64,000 nt of DNA from Ornithinimicrobium sp. CNJ-824. Its GTDB lineage: Bacteria; Actinomycetota; Actinomycetes; Actinomycetales; Dermatophilaceae. The stretch spans positions 62,001 to 126,000 of the forward strand of contig NZ_MKKA01000061.1 of the NCBI RefSeq assembly GCF_001942405.1, read 5' to 3'. Every line of letters begins with the position of its first letter. Position 1 is the stretch's first letter. The position numbers were made by a program, and so were the translations under genes. Positions 8,558 through 16,736 of the stretch are shown here, one piece after another. The notes under the pieces are model-generated. The model searched no databases. It saw only the letters and a program-made list of their open reading frames with translations, and was not told the origin of the DNA.

Positions 8558-10723
8558 TCAGGCAGGCCTGGGGCCGCCTGGGCCGGTCGTCTCCTCCCGG
8601 GCGGCCTCGAGCACCTCCAGCACCCGGTCCCCGTAGAGCTCGAGCTTGCGCTCGCCGACCCCCGAGATGGCCCGCAGGCCGTCCGCGTCCCGGGGGTCCT
8701 GCTCGGCGATCGCCGTCAGGGTCGCGTCGGTGAACACGACGAAGGCCGGGACCCCCTGGGCCCTGGCCGTCTCGACACGCCACCGACGCAGCTGCTCGAA
8801 GGTCGCCTCGTCGTAGGTGGGAGGGCACTGCGAGCAGCGCCCGACCTTGCGTTCGGCCGCGCCCGAGAGCAGCGCCCCGCAGCTGCGGCAGGTGCGAGGC
8901 GTGCGGGCCGTCGCCGCCCGTCGTCCGCGGGACCGCCCGCCGGTCGGTCCGACGGCCGAGCCCCCGAGCACCGTGGCGGCAGGTGCCAGGAACCGGGACA
9001 CCTTGCGGGTGGATCGTCCGCCCGCCGAGCGGGACCCGGCCCAGCTGAGGTCGAGGTGCCGTCGCGCCCGTGTCACCCCGACGTACAGCAGCCGGCGCTC
9101 CTCCTCCACCCGCTCCGGACCGTCCGCCAGGGTGATGGGCAGCAGGCCCTCGCTGCAGCCGATGAGCAGGACCGCATCCCACTCCAGCCCTTTCGCGGCG
9201 TGCAGCGAGGCGAGGGTGATCCCCTGCACGGTGGGCGCGTGCTGCTCGGCCGCCCGACGGTCGAGCTCGGCCACCAGGTCGGCGGTCCGGGCACCGGGGG
9301 TGCTGCGGACCAGGTCGTCGGCGAGCAGGGCGATCGCCTGCAGGCTCTCCCAACGCTCACGGGTGGCGCCCCCGCCGGCCGGAGGGTCCGGCGACCAGCC
9401 CGCGCCGGAGAGGACGCCTCGGACGATCTCGCCCAGGGCGGCGGACCCGTCGTCGGACCGGACGGCCCCCCGCAGGAGGAGGACCGCCGAGCGGACCTCG
9501 GCCCGGGAGAAGAATCGTTCGCCCCCGCGGACGAGGTAGGGCACGCCTGCCTGCGCCAGGGCGGACTCGACGGCCTCCGACTGGCTGTTGGTGCGGTAGA
9601 GCACGGCGATCTCGCTGGCCGGAACGCCTGCGCCCAGGAGGGACGTGACCTTCTGGGCGACGCCGCGGGCCTCGCTCTCGTCGTCGTCGTAGGCGGTGAG
9701 GGTGGGGGCAGGGCCGTCCGCCGCCTGGGCGACGAGCTCGACCGGGGCGGCCCGGCCCGGCACCGTCCGACCCTCCTGGGGGCCGGGCGTGCGGCGGCCC
9801 CCCAGGACGAGGTTGGCCAGGTGCACCACCTGCGGGGAGCTGCGGTAGTTGCGGACCAGACGGACCGTCCGCGCGTCGGGGTGCCGACGGGCGAAGGACA
9901 GCAGGTGGTCCGCCGACGCGCCCGTGAAGGAGTAGATGGACTGGGCGGGGTCACCGACGACGCACAGGTCGGCCCGCTGCCCGACCCACTGGTCGAGGAG
10001 GTGCTGCTGGAGTCGGTTGACGTCCTGGTACTCGTCGACGACGAAGTGGCGGTACTGCTGGTGCACCTGGGCCGCCACCTGCGGGTACTCGTCGAGCAGC
10101 CCCACGGTGAGGAGCAGCACGTCCTCGAAGTCGATGACGTGCCGCTCGGCGCAGACCTCTGCGTAGACCTCCAGCACCCGGGCCATCGCGGTGGCGTCGA
10201 GACCGGCCGGCTGTCGTCCCTCCGCCCGTGCCGCGGCCGGGTAGGTCTCGGCGGTGAGCATGCTCACCTTGGCCCACTCGATCTCCGCAGCGACGTCGCG
10301 CAGCCCGGCCCGGTCCAGCCGGAGCCGCAGCCGCCCCGCCGCCTCGACCACGAGGGGCACCTTCTGGGCGACCACGTCCGGCGGGGCGCCGCCGACCGCC
10401 TGCGGCCAGAAGAACTGCAGCTGCCGCAGGGCGGCGGCGTGGAAGGTGCGCGCCTGCACGCCGGGCACGCCCAGCGTGCGCAACCGGGTGCGCATCTCCC
10501 CCGCGGCGCGGACGGTGAAGGTGACGGCCAGCACCCGCCCCGGGTGGTAGGCGCCGGCGGCCACGCCGTAGGCGATGCGGTGGGTGATCGCCCGGGTCTT
10601 GCCCGTCCCCGCACCCGCGAGCACGACCATGGGGCCGCTGGGGTTGGCCGCGACCTCCCGCTGCTCGGGGTCCAGTCCGGCCAGCAGCTCCTCCGGGGCC
10701 CGTGCCGGGACGGACGACGTCAC
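8558..10723 (-). CDS. uvrD2: UvrD2-type ATP-dependent DNA helicase with HRDC domain
   Basis: This 721-residue superfamily 1 helicase unwinds DNA in repair. Motifs in order: Walker A AGAGTGKT (about residue 40), Ia AVTFTVRAAGEMR, Walker B/II FVVDEYQDV, III GDPAQSIYSF, IV VRLVRNYRSS, V SLHAAKGLEWD, VI VGVTRARRHL. A four-cysteine patch (CRSCG and CSQC) and a C-terminal HRDC domain (GVGERKLELYGDRVLEVLEA) follow, the layout known for mycobacterial UvrD2 (Rv3198c). The GTG at 10723 overlaps the nudC stop by four bases, so the two are translationally coupled. Intact and full length. Confidence 0.94.
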   Translation of the reverse strand: MTSSVPARAPEELLAGLDPEQREVAANPSGPMVVLAGAGTGKTRAITHRIAYGVAAGAYHPGRVLAVTFTVRAAGEMRTRLRTLGVPGVQARTFHAAALRQLQFFWPQAVGGAPPDVVAQKVPLVVEAAGRLRLRLDRAGLRDVAAEIEWAKVSMLTAETYPAAARAEGRQPAGLDATAMARVLEVYAEVCAERHVIDFEDVLLLTVGLLDEYPQVAAQVHQQYRHFVVDEYQDVNRLQQHLLDQWVGQRADLCVVGDPAQSIYSFTGASADHLLSFARRHPDARTVRLVRNYRSSPQVVHLANLVLGGRRTPGPQEGRTVPGRAAPVELVAQAADGPAPTLTAYDDDESEARGVAQKVTSLLGAGVPASEIAVLYRTNSQSEAVESALAQAGVPYLVRGGERFFSRAEVRSAVLLLRGAVRSDDGSAALGEIVRGVLSGAGWSPDPPAGGGATRERWESLQAIALLADDLVRSTPGARTADLVAELDRRAAEQHAPTVQGITLASLHAAKGLEWDAVLLIGCSEGLLPITLADGPERVEEERRLLYVGVTRARRHLDLSWAGSRSAGGRSTRKVSRFLAPAATVLGGSAVGPTGGRSRGRRAATARTPRTCRSCGALLSGAAERKVGRCSQCPPTYDEATFEQLRRWRVETARAQGVPAFVVFTDATLTAIAEQDPRDADGLRAISGVGERKLELYGDRVLEVLEAAREETTGPGGPRPA

Positions 10724-11646
10724 CGGACCGCCCTCGGTCCGGTGATCGGGCCGCCGAACCACTCCTCGACGAGGACCCGGGCGATGGAGACCCGTGGCGG
10801 GAGGGTGCGGGACCCGTCCTCGACCCCGGCCCTCAGCTCCTCCCGGGTGTACCACGCCGCCGCCCTGAGCTCGGTGCGGTCCACGGTGAGGTCGGTGGTC
10901 ACGGCCCTCGCGCGGAAGCCCAGCATGAGCGAGGCCGGGAAGGGCCAGGGCTGGTTGCCCCGGTACCGCACGTCGGTGACCTGCACCCCCACCTCCTCCA
11001 TCACCTCGCGGGCGACGGCGGCCTCCAGCGTCTCCCCCGCCTCGACGAAGCCGGCGAGGACCGAGACCCGTCCCTCCGGCCAGGGCTGGCCCGTGCCCAG
11101 CAGGAGCCTGTCCTCGTCGTCGACGACGGCCATGATGACGGCCGGGTCCGTCCGGGGGTAGTGCTCGGACCCGTCCCGGGGACAGCGCCGCACCCATCCG
11201 GCCTGGACGACGTCGGTGGCGGAGCCGCACCGGGGGCAGTGCCGGTGGGTGCGGTGCCAGCCGTGCAGCGCGGTCGCGGTCGTGAGCAGCCCGGCCTCCA
11301 CGTCGTCGAGGTCGGCGCCGACCTCGCGCAGGGACACCCAGCCGTCGTGGTCGGGCTCCCCGTCGTGGGACGGCCCGACGTCCACCGCCAGGTATGCGGT
11401 GCCTCCGTGCCGCCCCAGGAACCAGGGGGTGCGCCCGGCGTCGTCGGCGTCGGGCGCCCGAAGGGCCAGCCCGGTGGAGGCAGCGTCCCGCAGGCGGGTG
11501 CGCCCCTCCCTCAGCTCCAGGACCCGGGTCCCGGGGTCCGCCAGCGCCTGCTCGAGCGTGGCCGCGTCGGCACGCTCGTGCGCCGACCGGGGCACGACGG
11601 AGCGGGACAGCGCCAGGTCGAGGTGGGTCTCGTCGGGCGGGCTCAC
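10720..11646 (-). CDS. nudC: NAD(+)/NADH diphosphatase NudC (deNADding Nudix hydrolase)
   Basis: This 308-residue Nudix enzyme splits NADH/NAD into NMN(H) and AMP and can remove NAD caps from RNA. A zinc-ribbon segment HCPRCG...RRCPRDG is visible; the fourth ligand position is Asp rather than Cys, as I recall from other actinobacterial members. The Nudix box GFVEAGETLEAAVAREVMEEVG is complete, and the NADH-specific motif NQPWPFPASLM follows it. The GTG at 11646 lies 6 nt after TACAGT, so the mRNA is probably leaderless. The gene heads an operon with uvrD2 (4-base overlap), as in mycobacteria (Rv3199c-Rv3198c). Confidence 0.93.
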   Translation of the reverse strand: MSPPDETHLDLALSRSVVPRSAHERADAATLEQALADPGTRVLELREGRTRLRDAASTGLALRAPDADDAGRTPWFLGRHGGTAYLAVDVGPSHDGEPDHDGWVSLREVGADLDDVEAGLLTTATALHGWHRTHRHCPRCGSATDVVQAGWVRRCPRDGSEHYPRTDPAVIMAVVDDEDRLLLGTGQPWPEGRVSVLAGFVEAGETLEAAVAREVMEEVGVQVTDVRYRGNQPWPFPASLMLGFRARAVTTDLTVDRTELRAAAWYTREELRAGVEDGSRTLPPRVSIARVLVEEWFGGPITGPRAVR

Positions 11647-11652
11647 CGGGCC

Positions 11653-11658
11653 ACTGTA
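11653..11658 (-). promoter_or_regulatory. -10 box of nudC-uvrD2 (leaderless)
   Basis: TACAGT on the minus strand lies 6 nt before the nudC GTG at 11646. It supports that GTG as the start. No clear -35 is seen. Confidence 0.5.
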
Positions 11659-11723
11659 GGCGCAGGCGCAGGCCGTCCTGTGACGTACCGCCCCGCCTGC
11701 CGGGCTGCGGGGCGGCCACGGCA

Positions 11724-11729
11724 TACGGT
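11724..11729 (+). promoter_or_regulatory. -10 box of the phosphotransferase-like gene (leaderless)
   Basis: TACGGT lies 7 nt before the GTG at 11737. The spacing favours that GTG over the ATG that follows it directly as the first translated codon. Confidence 0.45.
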
Positions 11730-11736
11730 GGATCCC

Positions 11737-13392
11737 GTGATGCGCAGCGACCTGGCCCTGGCCGCCCTCGCCAGCGCCGCCGTCCCCGGGATGAAGCCCG
11801 TGGCGGTGGCGGGGATCGGGCCGGCCGACGACGACTCGCCCGAGGAGCACCAGCTGGCCATGGTCGAGGACACCACCGGGCGCCGGTGGCTGGTCCGCGC
11901 ACCGCTGACCCCGGTCGCGGGAGCCCGGCTGCAGCAGCACGACGAGCTGGTCCGCCAGCTGTCGCGCCACGTGCCGTTCAAGGTCCCGGCCCCCGTGGGG
12001 TACGCCGACGTGGGGCGGGACGGCCGGGCCGCGGTCTACCCCTTCGTGGAGGGCTCGCCCGTCGACCTGCGCAGGTTGCCTGCCGGTCCGGGCCTGGCCA
12101 GCGCCCTGGCGCGGGCCGTGGCCGCGGTGCACAACATCCCGCGCGTCGCCTTCGAGGAGCAGGACGTCCCCGTCATGGACGCCGCCGGCTGCCGGCAGCG
12201 GCTGATCGCCGAGGTGGACAGGGCCGCGGAGACCGGACGTGTGCCGACGGGGCTCCTGGCCCGGTGGGAGGAGGCCTTCGACGCCGCCCCGCTGTGGCAG
12301 TTCGCCACCACGCCGGTCCACGGCCGTTTCCGCGGTAGCACCGTGCTGGTGACCTTCGGCGACGACGACGCCGCGAGCGGACGCGTCGTGGCCGTGACCG
12401 GGTGGGAGGAGGCCGGCGTCCTCGACCCCGCCGTCGATCTCGCCGAGCTGTGCGCCCAGGCCTCCCCGCAGGCGTGGGAGTCGGTGCTGGAGAGCTACAC
12501 CCTCGCCCGCGCCCAGCGGCCCGACCCGTACCTGCACGTCCGCGCCCGGCTGCACGCCGAGGTGCGCGCGCTCCGCGGCCTGGCCGCGGCCGTCGCAGAG
12601 GAACGGGACGAGGACGTCCGCCGGACCGAGGAGTCCCTGCGCCGGATGGACCGGCTGACCGAGGACGACGACGCCCTCGTCCCGATGACCGCCCGCCGGG
12701 CGGCCGCGGACGGGATGCCGCGCGCGGGTACGGCGCTCGCCACGCCAGGGACGGACGGAGCGGCCGGTCTGCTGGACACCCCCGGTCCTGGGACGTCGAC
12801 CGAGCCGCCGGGGGTCGAGGCTCCGCAGGAGCCCGCGGCACCCGCGACGCCCGAGGAGCCCGTCCTCGACGACGCGCCCGACATCCCGCCTGCCGACGTC
12901 GATGACGACGCCACCATGGAGGTCCCCGTTCCCCGGCAGACCCTGGCCGACCTCGGGGAGGGCTCCACCGAGGTGGGTGAGGAGGCAGCCACGTCGGACG
13001 AGCCCGCCGACGACGGACCGGACGCCGACGCGTGGAACGAGCCGCCCGCCGGGCCGGGCCCGGAGGAGGCCGACGACGAGCGCTCCGGCGACGTCCTGGA
13101 AGGCCATGGGCACGAGCAGCCCGTCGAGCCCGTGGGGACGCGCCGGCCGCAGTTGAGCGACGCGGAGAGCGGACCCCGGCCCGGGCCGGAGGACGGGCTC
13201 GACGACGAGCACCGGCTGGCCGAGCTCTACGGCATGCCCGCCGAGGACGCGGCCGAGGCCGACGGCGAGGGCCAGGCCGACGGCCAGGGTGCAGCCGGCG
13301 GCGAGGGCGAGGCCGAGGAACGGAAGTCGGAGCAGCGGCCGGAGGTACGCCCCACGGACGGGTCCACGACGCCCTCACCGGGCCGGGAGTGA
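11737..13392 (+). CDS. Phosphotransferase (APH-fold) family protein with degenerate active site and long acidic tail
   Basis: The first 300 or so of 551 residues resemble aminoglycoside/macrolide phosphotransferases: GRRWLVRAP, a hinge-like VYPFVEGSPVDL, and a helical C-lobe with GVLDPAVDLAEL. The catalytic elements are not intact. The usual HGDxxxxN loop reads HGRFRGST (about residue 195), and the metal-binding DF/DW motif reads TGWEEAG. The protein may therefore be a pseudokinase. From about residue 320 the chain is an acidic, Pro/Glu/Asp-rich low-complexity tail of over 200 residues. It lies between nudC and adnB, where other actinobacteria also carry a phosphotransferase-like gene. Its stop is 2 nt from the adnB stop (convergent). 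Function unknown. Confidence 0.75.
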   Translation: MMRSDLALAALASAAVPGMKPVAVAGIGPADDDSPEEHQLAMVEDTTGRRWLVRAPLTPVAGARLQQHDELVRQLSRHVPFKVPAPVGYADVGRDGRAAVYPFVEGSPVDLRRLPAGPGLASALARAVAAVHNIPRVAFEEQDVPVMDAAGCRQRLIAEVDRAAETGRVPTGLLARWEEAFDAAPLWQFATTPVHGRFRGSTVLVTFGDDDAASGRVVAVTGWEEAGVLDPAVDLAELCAQASPQAWESVLESYTLARAQRPDPYLHVRARLHAEVRALRGLAAAVAEERDEDVRRTEESLRRMDRLTEDDDALVPMTARRAAADGMPRAGTALATPGTDGAAGLLDTPGPGTSTEPPGVEAPQEPAAPATPEEPVLDDAPDIPPADVDDDATMEVPVPRQTLADLGEGSTEVGEEAATSDEPADDGPDADAWNEPPAGPGPEEADDERSGDVLEGHGHEQPVEPVGTRRPQLSDAESGPRPGPEDGLDDEHRLAELYGMPAEDAAEADGEGQADGQGAAGGEGEAEERKSEQRPEVRPTDGSTTPSPGRE

Positions 13393-13394
13393 CG

Positions 13395-16300
13395 TCAGCC
13401 TGACGGTGCCGCACCCTCCTGTCCGGCGGCACGACCCTCGACCAGGTCGTCGAGGAGACGCTCCAGCTCCACCTCGTCGGGAAGGTGCGGGCGCACGGTC
13501 GTCCCGGTGGCGGCGTAGAAGAACGCCGCGCGCACCTGCCCGGGCGGCCGGCCGGTGAGGCGCGCGTAGGCCACGCGGTAGATGGCCAGCTGGAGGGCGC
13601 GGTGCCGTTGCGCCTCGGCGGTGCCCGGGCTGCCCGTCTTCCAGTCGACGAGTGTCAGGCCGCCGTCGTCGTCGGCGAAGACGGCGTCGAGCCGACCTCT
13701 GACCCGTCGGCCGGCCACGGTCGTCTCCACGGCCACCTCGACGGCGACCGGGGACCGGTCGGCCCACTCGCTCGCCAGGAAGTTCTCCTGGAGCTGGGCC
13801 AGCTCCTGCGCCGGGTCGCCGTCCGGGGAGTCCTTCTCCAGGTCGTCGAGGTCGACGAGGGCGGCAGCGGCGTAGTGCTGCTCGACCCAGGCGTGGAAGG
13901 CCGTCCCGGTCCGCGCGCGTGGGGCAGGCGGCCGGGGCACCGGCCTTCGCAGCGCCGCCCGGAAGGCCTCGGGGTCACGGGAGAGCTCCACGACCGCCGA
14001 GGTGGACAGGTGGTCGGGCAGCTCGGCAGGCCCGTCTGCAACGACGGCACGGGCACGGTCGGCCAGGAGGAGCCGGGCCCGGCGTTCCCACTCCACCTGC
14101 TCCGGCGTCGGCGGCCCTCCTGCCGGCCCGGCCGTGCGTGCGGTCACCAGCGCGTGTCCGACGTCCCGGACCGCGTCCCGTCGGGCCTCCGGCGAGGTCG
14201 GCCACGGCGCGGTCTCCTCCTCGGCGAGCCGAGGATTCTGGTGCTGGGCCGGGTCGAGCGGGTCCGGGAGCTCGGCCCACCCACGGACGGACACCTCGAC
14301 CTCCGTGCTGGTCCGGACCTCCTCGAGGAACCGGGAGGTGACCCGGGGCAGCTTGCCCGTGGACCACACCGGCGCGGTCAGCAGCATGCGCCGGCGGGCC
14401 CGGGTGAACGCCACGTAGGCCAGGCGCCGCTCCTCCCTGACCGCATAGGCCCCTCCCTCCAGCGCCATCTCCTCCAGTGCGTCCCGCAGCTCGTGCGTGT
14501 CCGCCACGGCCTGCCAGCCCAGGTCCGGACGATCCTGCCGGTCTCCCCTCAGCGGGGTCGGGAGCCGCCCGATCCCGGTGAGCCAGGTGCGGTCCTTGCG
14601 GGGACCGAGCACCCAGCCGTCCGCCTGTGCCTTGGGCTGGACCCTGCCGGACGGGAAGGTGCCCTCGACCAGCCCTGGCACGGCCACGACGTCCCACTCG
14701 AGGCCCTTGGCCGCGTGGACGGTGAGGACCTGCACGGCCCCGGCGTCCACGTGCACCTCCGCCAGCTCGGGGACCTCGGCCTCCTCCAGACCGCGCTCGT
14801 GGGCACGGGCGGCGTCCAGCCAGTCGAGGAAACCGCCCAGCGTGGGCCGCTCGGCGCTGGCTGCGTAGCCGGCGGCCACGTCCGCGAGGGCGTCCAGCTG
14901 GGCGCGGCCCCAGGCGGGGTGGAGGTCGGGGTCCGCCGCCACCTCGAGGTCCAGGCCCAGGGAGCGTTCCGCCTCGACCACGAGGTCGGGCAGGGCCAGC
15001 CCGGTCAGCGAGCGGAGCCGGCGCAGCACCGCGGCCAGTCTGCGGACCCGGTCACCGCCCTCGGGCGAGAGCTGGCGGCCCCCGGGGCCGAGCCAGCCGA
15101 CGGGTGGTGGGTGGTCGAGCGCCTCGGCCAGCACCGGTGCGTGCTCCCTCCCGTGGGGCCCGGCACCGTCGCCAGGCCGGCTCAGCTCACGCGCCCAGGC
15201 CCAGAGGGCGTCCACGTCCCCGGCCCCCAGCCGGCAGACGGGGCCGGTGAGCAGCCTCATCACCTGGTCCCCGCGGGTGGGTTCCTGGGTCGCCCACAGC
15301 ACGGCGACCAGGTCGAGGATCTCGGGGGTGTCGAGCAGCCCGCCCAGCCCGACCACCTCCACCGGCAGCCCTCGTCGACGCAGCGCGTCGACCACCGCCG
15401 GGAACTGGGCCCTGGCCCGGCAGAGCACGGCCGCCGTGCGGCCCGGACCGAAGTGCTCGGCCACCCAGCCGGCGACGTGGTCGGCCTCCTCGATCTGATC
15501 GACGAGCCGGGCCACCTCGACCAGCCCGGGGCCCGCGGAGGGCGCGGGCGACAGCGTCCTGACGGGGATCCTGGTGGCCGCCTGCAGGTCCCCGGCGACG
15601 GCGTTGGCGGCGGCCAGCACGCTGCGGGCGTTGCGCCACGAGGTGCTCAGGCTCAGCACCGCCGCCGGCCTTCCGGCGGCCGCGAACACCTCGGGGAACC
15701 GGCTGAGGGTGCTGGCGCTGGCTCCACGCCACCCGTAGATGGACTGGTGAGGGTCCCCCACGGCGGTGATCGGCAGGTCCAGACCTCCGAAGAGCGAGCT
15801 CATGAGGACCATCTGCGCCTCCGAGGTGTCCTGGAACTCGTCGAGCAGGACGGCGCGGTAGCGTGCCCGCTCGCCGTCGGCGACGGCGGCCACGTCCCGC
15901 GCCAGACGGGCCGCCAGGGCCATCTGGTCCCCGAAGTCGAGCGCCGTGCGGGCCGTCTTGGCCTGGCGGTAGCGCTGCACGATCGGGTAGACGAGGGCCT
16001 GCTCGCGCAGGGCCGCGGCCAGGTCCCTGCCGGCGGCGAGCGGCCGGCGACCGTCCCGACCCGGCAGCTGGGCGACCCGATCGGCCAGCTGCTCCAGCCA
16101 CGCCAGCGCATCCTCGGGTTCGACGAGATGCTCCCCCAGCTCCCCCGCCAGGTCCAGGACGGCCCGCACGACCGTCGACTCCGCCTTCTCCGTCGCGGTC
16201 ATGTCACCGTCGTAGCCGGACACCACGTCGTGCGCGAGCTGCCAGCAGGCCGCCTCCGACAGCAGCTGGGAGTCCGGCTCCACGCCGAGACGCAGACCGT

Positions 16301-16736
16301 GCTCGGCCACCAGCCGTCCGGCGTAGGCGTGGTACGTGGACACGGTCGGCAGGTCGACGGCCTCCCCGTCGACGGCCTCTTCCTGCCCGGCGGGGAGCCA
16401 CAGCCCGGTGCGGCGGAGCTGCTCGAGCTTGACGGCCAGCCGGGCGCTCAGCTCGTGCGCCGCCTTCCGGGTGAACGTCAGTCCCAGGACCTCCTCGGGC
16501 CGGACGTAGTCGTTGGCGATGAGCCAGATGACGCGGGAGGCCATCGTCTCGGTCTTGCCCGACCCGGCCCCGGCCACCACGACCGCCGGCGACAGGTCGA
16601 ACTCGACGACGGCCCGCTGCTCCTCGGTGGGCAGGTCGGTCCCCAGCGCGGTGGCGAGGTCGTCGGCGCTGAACCGGGGGGGATGGGGCAGCCGGGACGA
16701 CGGACGCGCTCCCCCGTCGAGCGAGGGCCGGCTCAC
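13395..16736 (-). CDS. adnB: AdnB subunit of the AdnAB double-strand-break-resecting helicase-nuclease
   Basis: This 1113-residue protein joins a UvrD-like motor to a RecB-type nuclease. Motor motifs: GAGSGKTETMASRV (Walker A, about residue 52), GLTFTRKAAHELSARL, LLDEFQDTSEAQM (Walker B), VGDPHQSIYGWRGA, TVHAAKGLEWDVV and VAFTRARRRM. The C-terminal nuclease shows GTAFHAWVE, GRLDAVF and the PD-(D/E)xK core LVDWKTGSP. The order matches Rv3201c, the lead motor of AdnAB, which resects broken ends for homologous recombination. The GTG at 16736 overlaps the adnA stop (GTGA), so the subunits are co-translated. The frame is uninterrupted, in contrast to adnA. Confidence 0.93.
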   Translation of the reverse strand: MSRPSLDGGARPSSRLPHPPRFSADDLATALGTDLPTEEQRAVVEFDLSPAVVVAGAGSGKTETMASRVIWLIANDYVRPEEVLGLTFTRKAAHELSARLAVKLEQLRRTGLWLPAGQEEAVDGEAVDLPTVSTYHAYAGRLVAEHGLRLGVEPDSQLLSEAACWQLAHDVVSGYDGDMTATEKAESTVVRAVLDLAGELGEHLVEPEDALAWLEQLADRVAQLPGRDGRRPLAAGRDLAAALREQALVYPIVQRYRQAKTARTALDFGDQMALAARLARDVAAVADGERARYRAVLLDEFQDTSEAQMVLMSSLFGGLDLPITAVGDPHQSIYGWRGASASTLSRFPEVFAAAGRPAAVLSLSTSWRNARSVLAAANAVAGDLQAATRIPVRTLSPAPSAGPGLVEVARLVDQIEEADHVAGWVAEHFGPGRTAAVLCRARAQFPAVVDALRRRGLPVEVVGLGGLLDTPEILDLVAVLWATQEPTRGDQVMRLLTGPVCRLGAGDVDALWAWARELSRPGDGAGPHGREHAPVLAEALDHPPPVGWLGPGGRQLSPEGGDRVRRLAAVLRRLRSLTGLALPDLVVEAERSLGLDLEVAADPDLHPAWGRAQLDALADVAAGYAASAERPTLGGFLDWLDAARAHERGLEEAEVPELAEVHVDAGAVQVLTVHAAKGLEWDVVAVPGLVEGTFPSGRVQPKAQADGWVLGPRKDRTWLTGIGRLPTPLRGDRQDRPDLGWQAVADTHELRDALEEMALEGGAYAVREERRLAYVAFTRARRRMLLTAPVWSTGKLPRVTSRFLEEVRTSTEVEVSVRGWAELPDPLDPAQHQNPRLAEEETAPWPTSPEARRDAVRDVGHALVTARTAGPAGGPPTPEQVEWERRARLLLADRARAVVADGPAELPDHLSTSAVVELSRDPEAFRAALRRPVPRPPAPRARTGTAFHAWVEQHYAAAALVDLDDLEKDSPDGDPAQELAQLQENFLASEWADRSPVAVEVAVETTVAGRRVRGRLDAVFADDDGGLTLVDWKTGSPGTAEAQRHRALQLAIYRVAYARLTGRPPGQVRAAFFYAATGTTVRPHLPDEVELERLLDDLVEGRAAGQEGAAPSG

